Below are positions 28,501 through 36,798 of a DNA stretch of 41,814 nucleotides, piece after piece (position 1 is the first letter of the stretch; every line of letters begins with the position of its first letter). The DNA comes from an uncultured Clostridia bacterium (GTDB lineage: Bacteria > Bacillota > Clostridia > TANB77 > CAG-508): contig CAMKBC010000004.1 in NCBI GenBank assembly GCA_946410665.1, positions 1-41,814 of the forward strand. The letters run 5' to 3'. The translations under genes and the position numbers were made by a program. Below the pieces are notes generated by a model. That model worked only from the letters and a program-made list of their open reading frames with translations, had not been told where the DNA came from and did not search any database.

Positions 28501-30503
28501 TCATCAAATTTTTCAAATAATTTTGTGAATATTTCCCAAAGTTCTTGTGCAGATGTTGCATCATCTGTTGACCAAGCATTCCAAATTTCTTTATCTTGTG
28601 CATTCTCATCTTTTGAATCAAATATACCTTTTTTTACTTCAAACAAACTAAAATAATCTTTTATAATTTGTCTTGCTGTATATGTTTCTCCATTTCTCTT
28701 AATATATGCTGTATCATCTTCCAAATTACCCTTTAAGCATATTTTTATAGGCTCAAAATGAACATCTACTTCCGTATTAAACTTAGAATCCGTTGCTATC
28801 TTATATGTTAAATCTGGCATCATCGTTGCTATATGTAAGGCTAAGAATAATTCAACCGGTCGTTTATACCTTCCTATCCATGTGTTCAAATCATATCTTA
28901 TAATTTCACCCCATGTAAACGATCTTGATCCAGTGAAAAGTTTTTTAAAGAATCCTACAATCGGAATATCTATTGAATGGTTATATACAACTATACTCTC
29001 ACTTTCTCTATCTATTCTTAGTTGGTCATCATCTCCATTAAACAAGCCTCCACCAGTTGTTATGACCTTTATCAATCCCTTTTGACCATCACCAGAATCA
29101 AACAATTTTGAAAAAAAGCTATTTCCTTGGAAATGGTAGGTACACTCATCTGCTGCAAGGTAAGCTTTCAAGTACTTACTTTTTACTTGAAGATCATCTG
29201 TTGCACCATCATCTTCAACTTCTTTATCTACTCTGTTATTTTTTGTATTCTTGCTATCATCATAATCATTATCTGATTTTTTAACTTTAATATCTCCAAA
29301 ACCATAAGTTTGAATGTCATAGCCCATATCATTAATATACTTAGCTAAATCATTTACTTCTTCTTTTGAAATTCTTCTTGTATTATCTTCTTTTCCAAAT
29401 ACTTCAGTTACGTTTGCCCATACATCACATGCCCATTCTTTTACTGTACGTTTTAGATTTCCAAGAATTGAACCAGGTAGTGTTTGGAAGAATGAAATTA
29501 TAATTATGATAATAATTATTATTATTATTACCGCAATAACTATAAGACTCCATGGTACTGTCGCAGCAATTGCAGAAATCAATCCGCCACTACCGGCTGC
29601 TGATCCAGCACCACCGGCTGCTGCTGCGGCTCCACCACCGGCTGCTGCTGCTCCACCGCCACCGGCTGCTGCTGCGGCTCCGCCTCCGGCTGCGGTTGTT
29701 CCACCTGCACCACCTACTACGGCAGCATCTTTTACACCTTCGCCTCCGGCTATAGCAGCATCTTTTCCTACTTCACCGCCAACTTTTGCAGCATCTTTTC
29801 CTACTTCGCCACCTGCTTTTGCAGCGTCTTTTCCTACTTCGCCACCTGCTTTTGCGGCATCTTTTCCAGCTTCGCCGGCACCTTTACCGGCACCTTCTGC
29901 TCCACCTTTTCCAGCGCCTTCTGCTCCACCTTTTCCAGCTTCGCCGGCACCTTTACCGGCACCTTCTGCGCCTTGGCCTGCTTCACCACCTTGTGCATCT
30001 AATCCAGAAGTATCTGCATCTTCAAGTGGATTTTTAGCTCCTGTATCTGATGACGAATGTCCTTCAGCTCCATTAGCTTCTTTTTCTTTGGCCTCGCCCA
30101 TTTTGTTTTCAACATCTTTTTCATCGACGTTTTTATCTAAATTGTCTTTGGCTTCTTGTTCTTGGCCTGCATCACTTTTTCCATTTTCTGAAGATTGATC
30201 ACCATCTTTGCTAGAGTCATCGGTGTTTTCTTTTTGTTCACTCTTATCATCTTTGTCTTTTTCGTCTTTGTCGTCTTTATCTCTATCTCTGTCTTTGTCT
30301 TTGTCATCTTTTTTGTCGTCTTGATCTTCTTGGTCGTCATCTTGATCTTGATCATCATAATCGTCATCATCATAATCATCGCCATCATCATCACCATCAT
30401 CATCGTCGTCATCATCATCTAAATCGTCATCATCTTCAAATGGATTATCATCATAATCTTCTTCATCATCAAAATATTTTTTAAATAAATCTTCTAATTT
30501 CAT
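25596..30503 (-). CDS. Giant membrane-anchored bifunctional peptidoglycan hydrolase (VirB1-like): Asp-rich tail, Gly/Ala repeats, TM, phage-tail-lysozyme-like domain, M23 peptidase
   Basis: 1635 aa; TM PWSLIVIAVIIIIIIIIIIISFF; lysozyme-like AGTLGNVQHESG...GYGLCQWTSSGRKQNL; M23 motifs YHHGEDIPG and HLHFEIH. Confidence 0.85.
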   Translation of the reverse strand: MKLEDLFKKYFDDEEDYDDNPFEDDDDLDDDDDDDDGDDDGDDYDDDDYDDQDQDDDQEDQDDKKDDKDKDRDRDKDDKDEKDKDDKSEQKENTDDSSKDGDQSSENGKSDAGQEQEAKDNLDKNVDEKDVENKMGEAKEKEANGAEGHSSSDTGAKNPLEDADTSGLDAQGGEAGQGAEGAGKGAGEAGKGGAEGAGKGGAEGAGKGAGEAGKDAAKAGGEVGKDAAKAGGEVGKDAAKVGGEVGKDAAIAGGEGVKDAAVVGGAGGTTAAGGGAAAAAGGGGAAAAGGGAAAAAGGAGSAAGSGGLISAIAATVPWSLIVIAVIIIIIIIIIIISFFQTLPGSILGNLKRTVKEWACDVWANVTEVFGKEDNTRRISKEEVNDLAKYINDMGYDIQTYGFGDIKVKKSDNDYDDSKNTKNNRVDKEVEDDGATDDLQVKSKYLKAYLAADECTYHFQGNSFFSKLFDSGDGQKGLIKVITTGGGLFNGDDDQLRIDRESESIVVYNHSIDIPIVGFFKKLFTGSRSFTWGEIIRYDLNTWIGRYKRPVELFLALHIATMMPDLTYKIATDSKFNTEVDVHFEPIKICLKGNLEDDTAYIKRNGETYTARQIIKDYFSLFEVKKGIFDSKDENAQDKEIWNAWSTDDATSAQELWEIFTKLFEKFDDVESLVQEVWNWFVDWKKITLEDYACALMEDDMVFDDLVDLEENGRRRFYSYFGCGPSTLNLAKYPNVNSQWYTDHPEDVSKKGTLIRGSGKFHMSDMEKMIDIWNTDRAGKQDANGNDYGDAIDLDGEEFEDYDPVGSPEFIVRYLDEGIKLKLKHEPTSDEEKSIVYRAYVLYKFGTEDIMPDDDDWGEGDQGGLDNMLWPFVSDVKNHWYYKDIDFLGTSEENATYRLAKVGYKTIQYKTSEDGMNNDFQMPCALYPNKDRKWDFLVYQVAEPVTEGCNENIKKVFSDKYYRYDGTEQTAKMIANTRAIEEGKSTYYYNGTDCPVEDTEDSKVEKEAVTMPDSPEKALNALAIVKNMHSLSSDYIYRDLKELFVKLEYYTKEEMTEDLKLMMLWPISVGDNKNETFELIETHDKFGKAIVSYTGAEVLAPMDGTIVACDGGYEIHMDTLNDDDAKLLAFIFQNDFYRINKDALKTMKIRLSGFTLSDDIDLGTKKITVKGETLDGAIVKRGQSIGKVNSAQNLSVMIRKNDETVIEDMTEYMREDHNDKYEEIMRRKMESKDGTLPPIPLRDIFNGTSNGAGDNLSIDGYNNDRTGVTVNDAAKAIYKELKSAGYTDEQIAGTLGNVQHESGVLSNNLENGYESGWQTSDSSYTSRVDAGTWVSTAFDHRNAEGKGYWSSGGQTFVYDRGGYGLCQWTSSGRKQNLKNKADARGVSVSNVDIQAELLREELGSDSIWAGHTTSMNSFRNAGTGEDGVKLATKAFCLGFERPADPEGSMQSRISAALTFYDKIKAGELGSVESAATGNNVEVSGTTLVWPAPNTTKGNTSSRFGYRTHPSGVKEYHHGEDIPGNNGDPILSASNGVICGNGWTNARGWYILVFDESTKTKFVYQHMNSKSSLSVGTQVKAGDRIGSIGNTGDSYGAHLHFEIHVNDSATDSIPWIDGGIAEGTVDPGSYNYISANS
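29585..29990. repeat. GC-rich in-frame tandem repeats encoding Gly/Ala and GKDAAKAGGEV units
   Basis: Repeats of gcagcatcttttcctacttcgccacctgcttttgcggcgtc (33-bp unit) and ccaccggctgctgctgcggct. Confidence 0.85.
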
Positions 30504-30519
30504 TCAATCCACCTCCCTT

Positions 30520-30909
30520 CTAGTCATTCGCCTTTATTTCTCTTGGTTTCACCATTTTTACTTTTGTTGAAAGTGCGTTTTCTTCATTCCATCTCATAAC
30601 TCTTATATCCTTATATTTATCCAAAACTTCATCATACTTTTCTTGTTCTTCCTCCCATACACTTCGAGGAATTTTTTCAAAAGCTGCAAACATTCTTTCC
30701 GCTTCTGCTAAGTATATAATTTGCTGTTGTGGTGACATTCTTTCATATCGTTTTGCAAATTCGTACAAATCATCCAAACTCTGACTTGCTCGTATAAACC
30801 CCATGAAGTCTTTAACTTTAATTCCTGCATTACGCATTTGCATAACTATAGAAACAATTAATATCACAATGAAAACTACAAGTATAAAAATTATTGCTAA
30901 AAGCTTCAT
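30520..30909 (-). CDS. Small single-TM protein of unknown function
   Basis: 129 aa; MKLLAIIFILVVFIVILIVSIVMQ plus helical charged C-terminus. Confidence 0.7.
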   Translation of the reverse strand: MKLLAIIFILVVFIVILIVSIVMQMRNAGIKVKDFMGFIRASQSLDDLYEFAKRYERMSPQQQIIYLAEAERMFAAFEKIPRSVWEEEQEKYDEVLDKYKDIRVMRWNEENALSTKVKMVKPREIKAND

Positions 30910-30941
30910 TGGCTCTTTCCTTTCTCTAATTATTATAATAA

Positions 30942-31907
30942 TTATTCATTGTTTAAATCAATGTTGAAACTGTATTTTTTATTCGAACCTGTTCCATCAT
31001 CTGTTAAGCAATCTTCAACCTTTTCATCTAAACGTACTAAATTAAATTTCAATTTACTAATACTTTTTTCTGAATCATACAAGCTCTCAAATATTAATGG
31101 TTGAGTTGTTGTGCTATCTGGCTCTATTGCTATGCACATACCTGTATTAGTAATTCCTCTCGCCTCGTCATCAACATTTAATGTTATTTCTTGATATGTT
31201 GTTCCATTATATAAAACTATATAATAATCTGTTTTATTAGTAATCTTTAGATTATATCCTACTTTTGAATATGATTGATCTTTAGAAGTTATTTCTATTC
31301 TCATATTTTCGTCTTCAGCTGTGTATGAAAGTGCTTTCTTACCAATATATCCATGTGGGGCTATACAATATCCATCCACACCTTCTTCAATACCTTCTTT
31401 AGATTTTCTTACAACCCATTTATCTTCTTGTGCTTTATATCCGCCTGTCGCACCTGTTGCTTCAATATCTTCTGCTATCTTAACAGTATATATATAGTTT
31501 CCATCCTTGTTTGAGTAATTCTGTAATTCATATATTTTTTTAGTTTTAAAGAATGAATCTACATAACCTTTAAATGAGTCAACACTATTCATAAAATAAT
31601 ATTCTTGTGCATCTTTCATTAAATATTTATATGCATTTTCATAATCTTTATTATTACAATAATTAAAGAAATCATCTATTGCTTTTTTTACTTTATCTCT
31701 TTCTCCTGAAGGAACTTTTCCTCCTTCATCCATAATTGGTTTGTCTGGATTATATGAAGAACGATTATCAATGCTATCTTGCTTATCTTTTAACATGTTA
31801 TTGAGCAACAATAATACTATAAGAGCAATAACAGCAATTACAATTATTCTTCCGTTTTTTCTGAAAAACTTATTTACTGCTAACAAAAATCTCGCATTTA
31901 AATTCAT
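30942..31907 (-). CDS. Single-TM envelope protein with NTF2/VirB8-like domain
   Basis: N-terminal TM; KKAIDDFFNYCNNKDYENAYKYLMKDAQEYYFMNSVDSFKGYVDSFF resembles NTF2-like folds. Confidence 0.6.
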   Translation of the reverse strand: MNLNARFLLAVNKFFRKNGRIIVIAVIALIVLLLLNNMLKDKQDSIDNRSSYNPDKPIMDEGGKVPSGERDKVKKAIDDFFNYCNNKDYENAYKYLMKDAQEYYFMNSVDSFKGYVDSFFKTKKIYELQNYSNKDGNYIYTVKIAEDIEATGATGGYKAQEDKWVVRKSKEGIEEGVDGYCIAPHGYIGKKALSYTAEDENMRIEITSKDQSYSKVGYNLKITNKTDYYIVLYNGTTYQEITLNVDDEARGITNTGMCIAIEPDSTTTQPLIFESLYDSEKSISKLKFNLVRLDEKVEDCLTDDGTGSNKKYSFNIDLNNE

Positions 31908-31940
31908 TTTTTCTCCTCTTCTTTGTTATCTTTAGTTTTC

Positions 31941-32507
31941 TTATTTGATAACATTTCCTTCACCATCTACATACGAATAATCCATTTGTAGTGAAATTGT
32001 GTAATTGTTATAATCATTTTCTCTAACTACAAAAGTTTGCTTTAACATTTTTTCATTTGTTGTATTTATTTTTCCAATTGTAGCTGTGATTACATATACT
32101 GAAGATCCAATTCTATCAAAATCAGAGTATCTGCATACGCCATCGTTTGTTGGATAAATTTTGCAAAAATCCATGAATTTTTCCACAGTGTCAAAATTAG
32201 CTTTTTTAAAATCTTCATTTAATAATTTATATGCTTCGTCATATCTTTTTCCTTCAATAAGACCTAAGAAATCTCCTACATAATATTGAACTCTTACATT
32301 TTCTTCCTGTTGTTCAATATGTTTTTGTATGTATGCTGTTGTTTCGTCTACTTCGTTTGTTGTATTTGTAACAACTGCATTAGAAATCTCTGCTGATTTA
32401 TCTTCACCTTTAATCAACTTTATTTCATTAATTAGAATTGAAACATTTAAAAGTACTAATATTAAAATTATTAAAATAAATATCCACTTCTTTTGATCTT
32501 TATCCAT
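31941..32507 (-). CDS. Small single-TM protein with NTF2/VirB8-like domain
   Basis: N-terminal TM; YVGDFLGLIEGKRYDEAYKLLNEDFKKANFDTVEKFMDFC parallels the 321-aa protein. Confidence 0.6.
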   Translation of the reverse strand: MDKDQKKWIFILIILILVLLNVSILINEIKLIKGEDKSAEISNAVVTNTTNEVDETTAYIQKHIEQQEENVRVQYYVGDFLGLIEGKRYDEAYKLLNEDFKKANFDTVEKFMDFCKIYPTNDGVCRYSDFDRIGSSVYVITATIGKINTTNEKMLKQTFVVRENDYNNYTISLQMDYSYVDGEGNVIK

Positions 32508-32526
32508 CTCTTACTCCATTACTAGT

Positions 32527-34686
32527 TTATTTTCCGCCATTTAGTTTTTTCTCAGATTCTGCATCTAGCGCATCAAAATCTATATCTTCTTCAATTTTTG
32601 CTGTTCGTTCTGCGGTATCTTTTCTAATTACGCCACCTTTAAATTCTTTTGCTATCTCTTCTGCTGTTGCACCTTTATTAGCTGCTCTTGCACTTTCAAT
32701 TTTGCCTTTTATTATTGTTTTATGTGATCTTCCTGCGCCCTTATTTATTTCACCTAATTGATATGTTGGTACTACGCCTAATCCTGCTGCATCATCACCT
32801 GACCATATTTCTCCAATAGAACCAGAATCAATTCCATCAATGATTTTTTCTAATTCATCAAACTGATCATCTCTATCTTTTCCTTGTGCTGCCAAGAATG
32901 AACCATAATCTTTCATATCTGCTAATAATTTGTTTTGCTTAGCTGTTACCGCTGTTTCTGCACCTGTAAATAAATCCATAACTTTATCATTGAATATTTT
33001 ATCAATTTCTTCTGCTTGTTGTGCTTCTGTTTTTCCTAGATTCTTTCCACTTGCAAGATACTCTTGTGTGATTTTCTCTAGTTCTTCGTCTTTTAAGTCA
33101 TTATATGATCTTGCAATTTTATGTTTTTGTGCTCCGGCCTTGTATGCTCTTTCCTTAGCCATATTTTCTTTTCCTGCTCTATATCCTTGATGTAATGCTG
33201 TTCCTACTGCAACTTCATCCTCTCCCATACCACCAGCAATTGCAAATCCCATGCCTGCTTTGAAGATTATGTTGTTAGCTTTTGATGTAAATCTATATAC
33301 TCCTCTTCCAACACTTCTTGCTATTCTTAGGCTTCTCTTGCTATTAATCTTACTATCAAGAGCTTTAAATGCTTTGTTAACTTTCTTTCCAGCTCTAAGT
33401 TTTGCTCTATATGCTTTTGCCAATGGTTTAGTATGTTTACCTTCATTCAACTTCTGGTAAGTCTTACTTTGTTGTTGTTTCTTAAATTCTGGTCTTGTCT
33501 TACTATTAGCAGCAATCTTACTCTTTGCTTTACCTTTAACTTGATCAGCAAATGCCATACTCTTTTGTGCAACTTGTGCTGCAAGTGCTGCAGAAGCAAT
33601 TGCATCACCTAATGAACTTGATTGAATATGGAATATGTGCTTAACTAGTTTTTCTGCTTCAAATATAAATATTAATAAGAACAACGCCATAAATCCTGAC
33701 GTTATAGTTGCCGTCGCCGCTAATGTACACGCTATCGATGCTAGCGCAGCAAATATGATACATTGGAATGGTTGAATCAAAACATTGTATGCAAATTCTC
33801 TAAGCCATGTATTCAATCCTTGTGCTTTTCCATCACTTATTTTATCTATTGAATATGTTATAGTAACCAATGGTGAAATTACAATCAAGAATGCAATTGT
33901 TACCATACGTTTTATATACATTATTAAAAATACCAGAGTCATTACTTGTAGTATTACGTATAAAATTGCATTTACATTACCTGCTATGAATGACCATTGG
34001 AATCCCCCATCGGTTGGATCTACCCACGTGAAAGTAAAGAATTGTTCTGATAAATCACTAATAGATTCTAGTCCCATAGCATCGACCAGACCATCTTCTA
34101 TTGCTCGGACAATTACGTTGTTTGCAGTTACTACAAACGCCATAATAAAGTGTAGTACAAATAATAATAATACACTGGCAATCCAATCCATTAGCATTTG
34201 CTTATACTTTGCTTTTTCTTCGGCTGTTAATGCCATTGCAAGTCTAATTCCAACATATATACAAACTATTACTAATAATGCCGCTGCTACATTTCTAATT
34301 CCAAGATACCAACTTGAAATTGATGTTCTTAAAGTTTTTATCGTATCATTTGTAGCACCGTCCACATTGAAGAAATTAATATCTGTTAATTCAACGTGGT
34401 TAAATAAAATTGTACTAATATTTGTTTTTTCAAAATTGTTGAAAGAATCCATTACAAGATCCATCGCTTTTCCAATAAATGATATATGTGCTCTTTCACC
34501 TATTAATAAAACACCCAATATTCCGTCTATTGTTTTTCCTAATGAAAATGTTTCATTTGATGTTTTTTCTAATTCTTCTGTTTTATCGGCATTAGCAATT
34601 GGACATAAGAAATTAAACACTGTTAATATAACTAACATTGCTATTAAGATTTTTATTAACTTCTTATGTTTTGTCATGAATCTCAT
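32527..34686 (-). CDS. VirB6/TrbL-like membrane protein, paralog 4
   Basis: Signal-peptide-like N-terminus; ILFNHVELTDINFF; WYLGIRNVAAALLVIVCIYVGIRMAL; DKISDGKAQGLNTWLREFAYNVLIQPFQCIIFAAL. Confidence 0.65.
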   Translation of the reverse strand: MRFMTKHKKLIKILIAMLVILTVFNFLCPIANADKTEELEKTSNETFSLGKTIDGILGVLLIGERAHISFIGKAMDLVMDSFNNFEKTNISTILFNHVELTDINFFNVDGATNDTIKTLRTSISSWYLGIRNVAAALLVIVCIYVGIRLAMALTAEEKAKYKQMLMDWIASVLLLFVLHFIMAFVVTANNVIVRAIEDGLVDAMGLESISDLSEQFFTFTWVDPTDGGFQWSFIAGNVNAILYVILQVMTLVFLIMYIKRMVTIAFLIVISPLVTITYSIDKISDGKAQGLNTWLREFAYNVLIQPFQCIIFAALASIACTLAATATITSGFMALFLLIFIFEAEKLVKHIFHIQSSSLGDAIASAALAAQVAQKSMAFADQVKGKAKSKIAANSKTRPEFKKQQQSKTYQKLNEGKHTKPLAKAYRAKLRAGKKVNKAFKALDSKINSKRSLRIARSVGRGVYRFTSKANNIIFKAGMGFAIAGGMGEDEVAVGTALHQGYRAGKENMAKERAYKAGAQKHKIARSYNDLKDEELEKITQEYLASGKNLGKTEAQQAEEIDKIFNDKVMDLFTGAETAVTAKQNKLLADMKDYGSFLAAQGKDRDDQFDELEKIIDGIDSGSIGEIWSGDDAAGLGVVPTYQLGEINKGAGRSHKTIIKGKIESARAANKGATAEEIAKEFKGGVIRKDTAERTAKIEEDIDFDALDAESEKKLNGGK

Positions 34687-34705
34687 ATTTTTCCCTTTTA
34701 ATTAC

Positions 34706-36769
34706 TTATTTTTTATTTGGATCTGGAAGTCCTTCTTTTCCTAAATCTGCAACTTCAGGAAATACATCATTTGAATCTGTAAAGTTGTTGTAGTCACGTT
34801 TCATCTCTTCAATTGTACGTTCTACATTTCTTGCTTGAGCTTTTTCACCTAAAATATATGTTGGAACTGCTCCAGCTCCTTCTCCACTCCAAACTTCACT
34901 AACTTCTCCTGCTTCTATTTCTTTTAATAAAGATAAACAGCCTTCTATTGCATCGTTAGATTTGTGTCCTTCAATTATTAGTGAACCTTTCATTTCGTTT
35001 AATAATTTTGCTAATTCTTTTTCGTCTTCGCCTACTGTTTCAATTTTAGTCTTGCCTGTTAGTAAGCCTTTCATTCTGTCGTCAAATATTTTTTCTAATT
35101 CTTTTTCTTGTTCTTGTGAACTCTTTCCTCTGCCTTTTCCTGCTGCTAAGTATTGTTGTTTAATTTCTGCCATTACTCCTTCTCTGGCTGTGTTGTATGC
35201 CTTTGCTACTTCATGTTTTAGTCTGCCTTGAGAGAATTCTCTTCCTTTCTTCATTGCATCAGCTGTTGAATTTGTAAAGTCTTGGAATCCTTTAGTTAAC
35301 AATGCTTGATCACTTCCTGTTGCTCCTCCAATACCCATTCCTATAGCTGTTGATAATCCAATCTTATTTGCTCCCATGAATGCTCTGAATGCTAATTCTT
35401 TTTTAGTAGCACCTGTTTGTAATCTAAGTTTTCTATCTTGTAATTCTTTTAATTTTTTCTTTCTTTCCTCGTCTGTTAAACTACTATAATCAATTGGTTT
35501 TTCTTTTGGTTTCTTTTCTGGTTTTTCTTTTGGTAATTGTTTTTGTTCGTCACCATTTTGATTGTTTCCGTTTTTCAATCTATCCTTTATCATAGGCATG
35601 TTGCCTTTTAACTCTTTAGCTGCTTTTGCTGCTCCTGCAGTTTTCTTTGCAAATCCTCTTCCTTTATCCATAAATGAAGATGCTATAGCAGCTGAAGCTA
35701 ATACGTCTTGTACTGATGAAGATTCGAAATGGAATATCTTCTTTACTATTTTTTCTGATTGTAAAATAAAAGTTATTAATAAAATAGTGAAAACACCTGC
35801 CATTAAGTCATGCCCACCTGATGATGTAACCATTTGTTTTGCTATTCCACCTAGTGCTGCAAAAGCTAAACAATGGAACGGTTGAATTAATATTGTATAT
35901 GAGAATTCTTTCAACCAAGTGTTTAGTGCTTGTGCTTTTCCATCTCCCATTTTATCTATTGAATATGTTATGGTTACTAATGGGGCTAGCATCATTAAAA
36001 ATGCTACAGTAATCATACGTTTTATGTACATCAGTAATATAGTTATAGTCATTAATTGCAACATAAAATATGTAATCGCACTTGATGTTCCTTTTATAAA
36101 GAAGATTGAGAATGCCCGTGATCTAAACGAATCCGACATTTCCGACATCGATGATCCGTCTATCGAAGCTCCTTCTATTGCTTTTACTAATATATTATTT
36201 AATTGTATTATTGCTACCATTATATAATGCATTACAAAAACTAATGCCAAACTGCTTGCCCAGTCCACCAGCATTCGTTTATATTGTGCTTTTTCATCTG
36301 CCACGGTAGATAATGCCATTCTAATTCCAACATAAATGCAGATTATTACTAAGAATGCAAGTGCAATATTTCTCATGGCTGTATACCAAACGCCAACACT
36401 AGTTCTTAATGCCCTAACAACTTCGTTTGGTGAAGTATCTGTTCTAAAGAAGTTTACCGACGTCAACTCTAAATTGTTAAATAATATAGTTTCAGCATCT
36501 ACATCTTCCCCTTCATTAACAAATAAACTTGTTAATACATCAATGGCACCACCCGCTAAGACTATTAATAATCTCATTGGCAATGTTAGGAATCCTACAA
36601 TTCCATCGGCTATACCACCTAGTACATTGTTTTCTGTGCTATAGGTAACACTTCCATCATCTTTTGCATATACTAAACCTGAAGTGCATAGGAAATTAAA
36701 CATTGTTATAATTAACAATATTATTGCAATCATTTTTATTAACTTCTTCCAGTTTTTAAATAATTTCAT
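34706..36769 (-). CDS. VirB6/TrbL-like membrane protein, paralog 3
   Basis: ILFNNLELTSVNFFRTD; WYTAMRNIALAFLVIICIYVGIRMAL; DKMGDGKAQALNTWLKEFSYTILIQPFHCLAFAALGG. Confidence 0.65.
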   Translation of the reverse strand: MKLFKNWKKLIKMIAIILLIITMFNFLCTSGLVYAKDDGSVTYSTENNVLGGIADGIVGFLTLPMRLLIVLAGGAIDVLTSLFVNEGEDVDAETILFNNLELTSVNFFRTDTSPNEVVRALRTSVGVWYTAMRNIALAFLVIICIYVGIRMALSTVADEKAQYKRMLVDWASSLALVFVMHYIMVAIIQLNNILVKAIEGASIDGSSMSEMSDSFRSRAFSIFFIKGTSSAITYFMLQLMTITILLMYIKRMITVAFLMMLAPLVTITYSIDKMGDGKAQALNTWLKEFSYTILIQPFHCLAFAALGGIAKQMVTSSGGHDLMAGVFTILLITFILQSEKIVKKIFHFESSSVQDVLASAAIASSFMDKGRGFAKKTAGAAKAAKELKGNMPMIKDRLKNGNNQNGDEQKQLPKEKPEKKPKEKPIDYSSLTDEERKKKLKELQDRKLRLQTGATKKELAFRAFMGANKIGLSTAIGMGIGGATGSDQALLTKGFQDFTNSTADAMKKGREFSQGRLKHEVAKAYNTAREGVMAEIKQQYLAAGKGRGKSSQEQEKELEKIFDDRMKGLLTGKTKIETVGEDEKELAKLLNEMKGSLIIEGHKSNDAIEGCLSLLKEIEAGEVSEVWSGEGAGAVPTYILGEKAQARNVERTIEEMKRDYNNFTDSNDVFPEVADLGKEGLPDPNKK

Positions 36770-36798
36770 TAATAATTTCCTCTGCTTGTTTATCTATA

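Noticed and set aside
29505-29535. ATT/AAT microsatellite-like tract
   Set aside because: Encodes the poly-Ile TM helix of the hydrolase; explained by coding.
29506-30198. 230-aa plus-strand ORF rich in Ala/Pro
   Set aside because: Antisense shadow of the Gly/Ala-repeat region of the 1635-aa hydrolase gene; no independent start signals.
33785-34744. 319-aa plus-strand ORF
   Set aside because: Antisense of a VirB6-like membrane gene; no recognisable domain and spans the minus-strand gene start.
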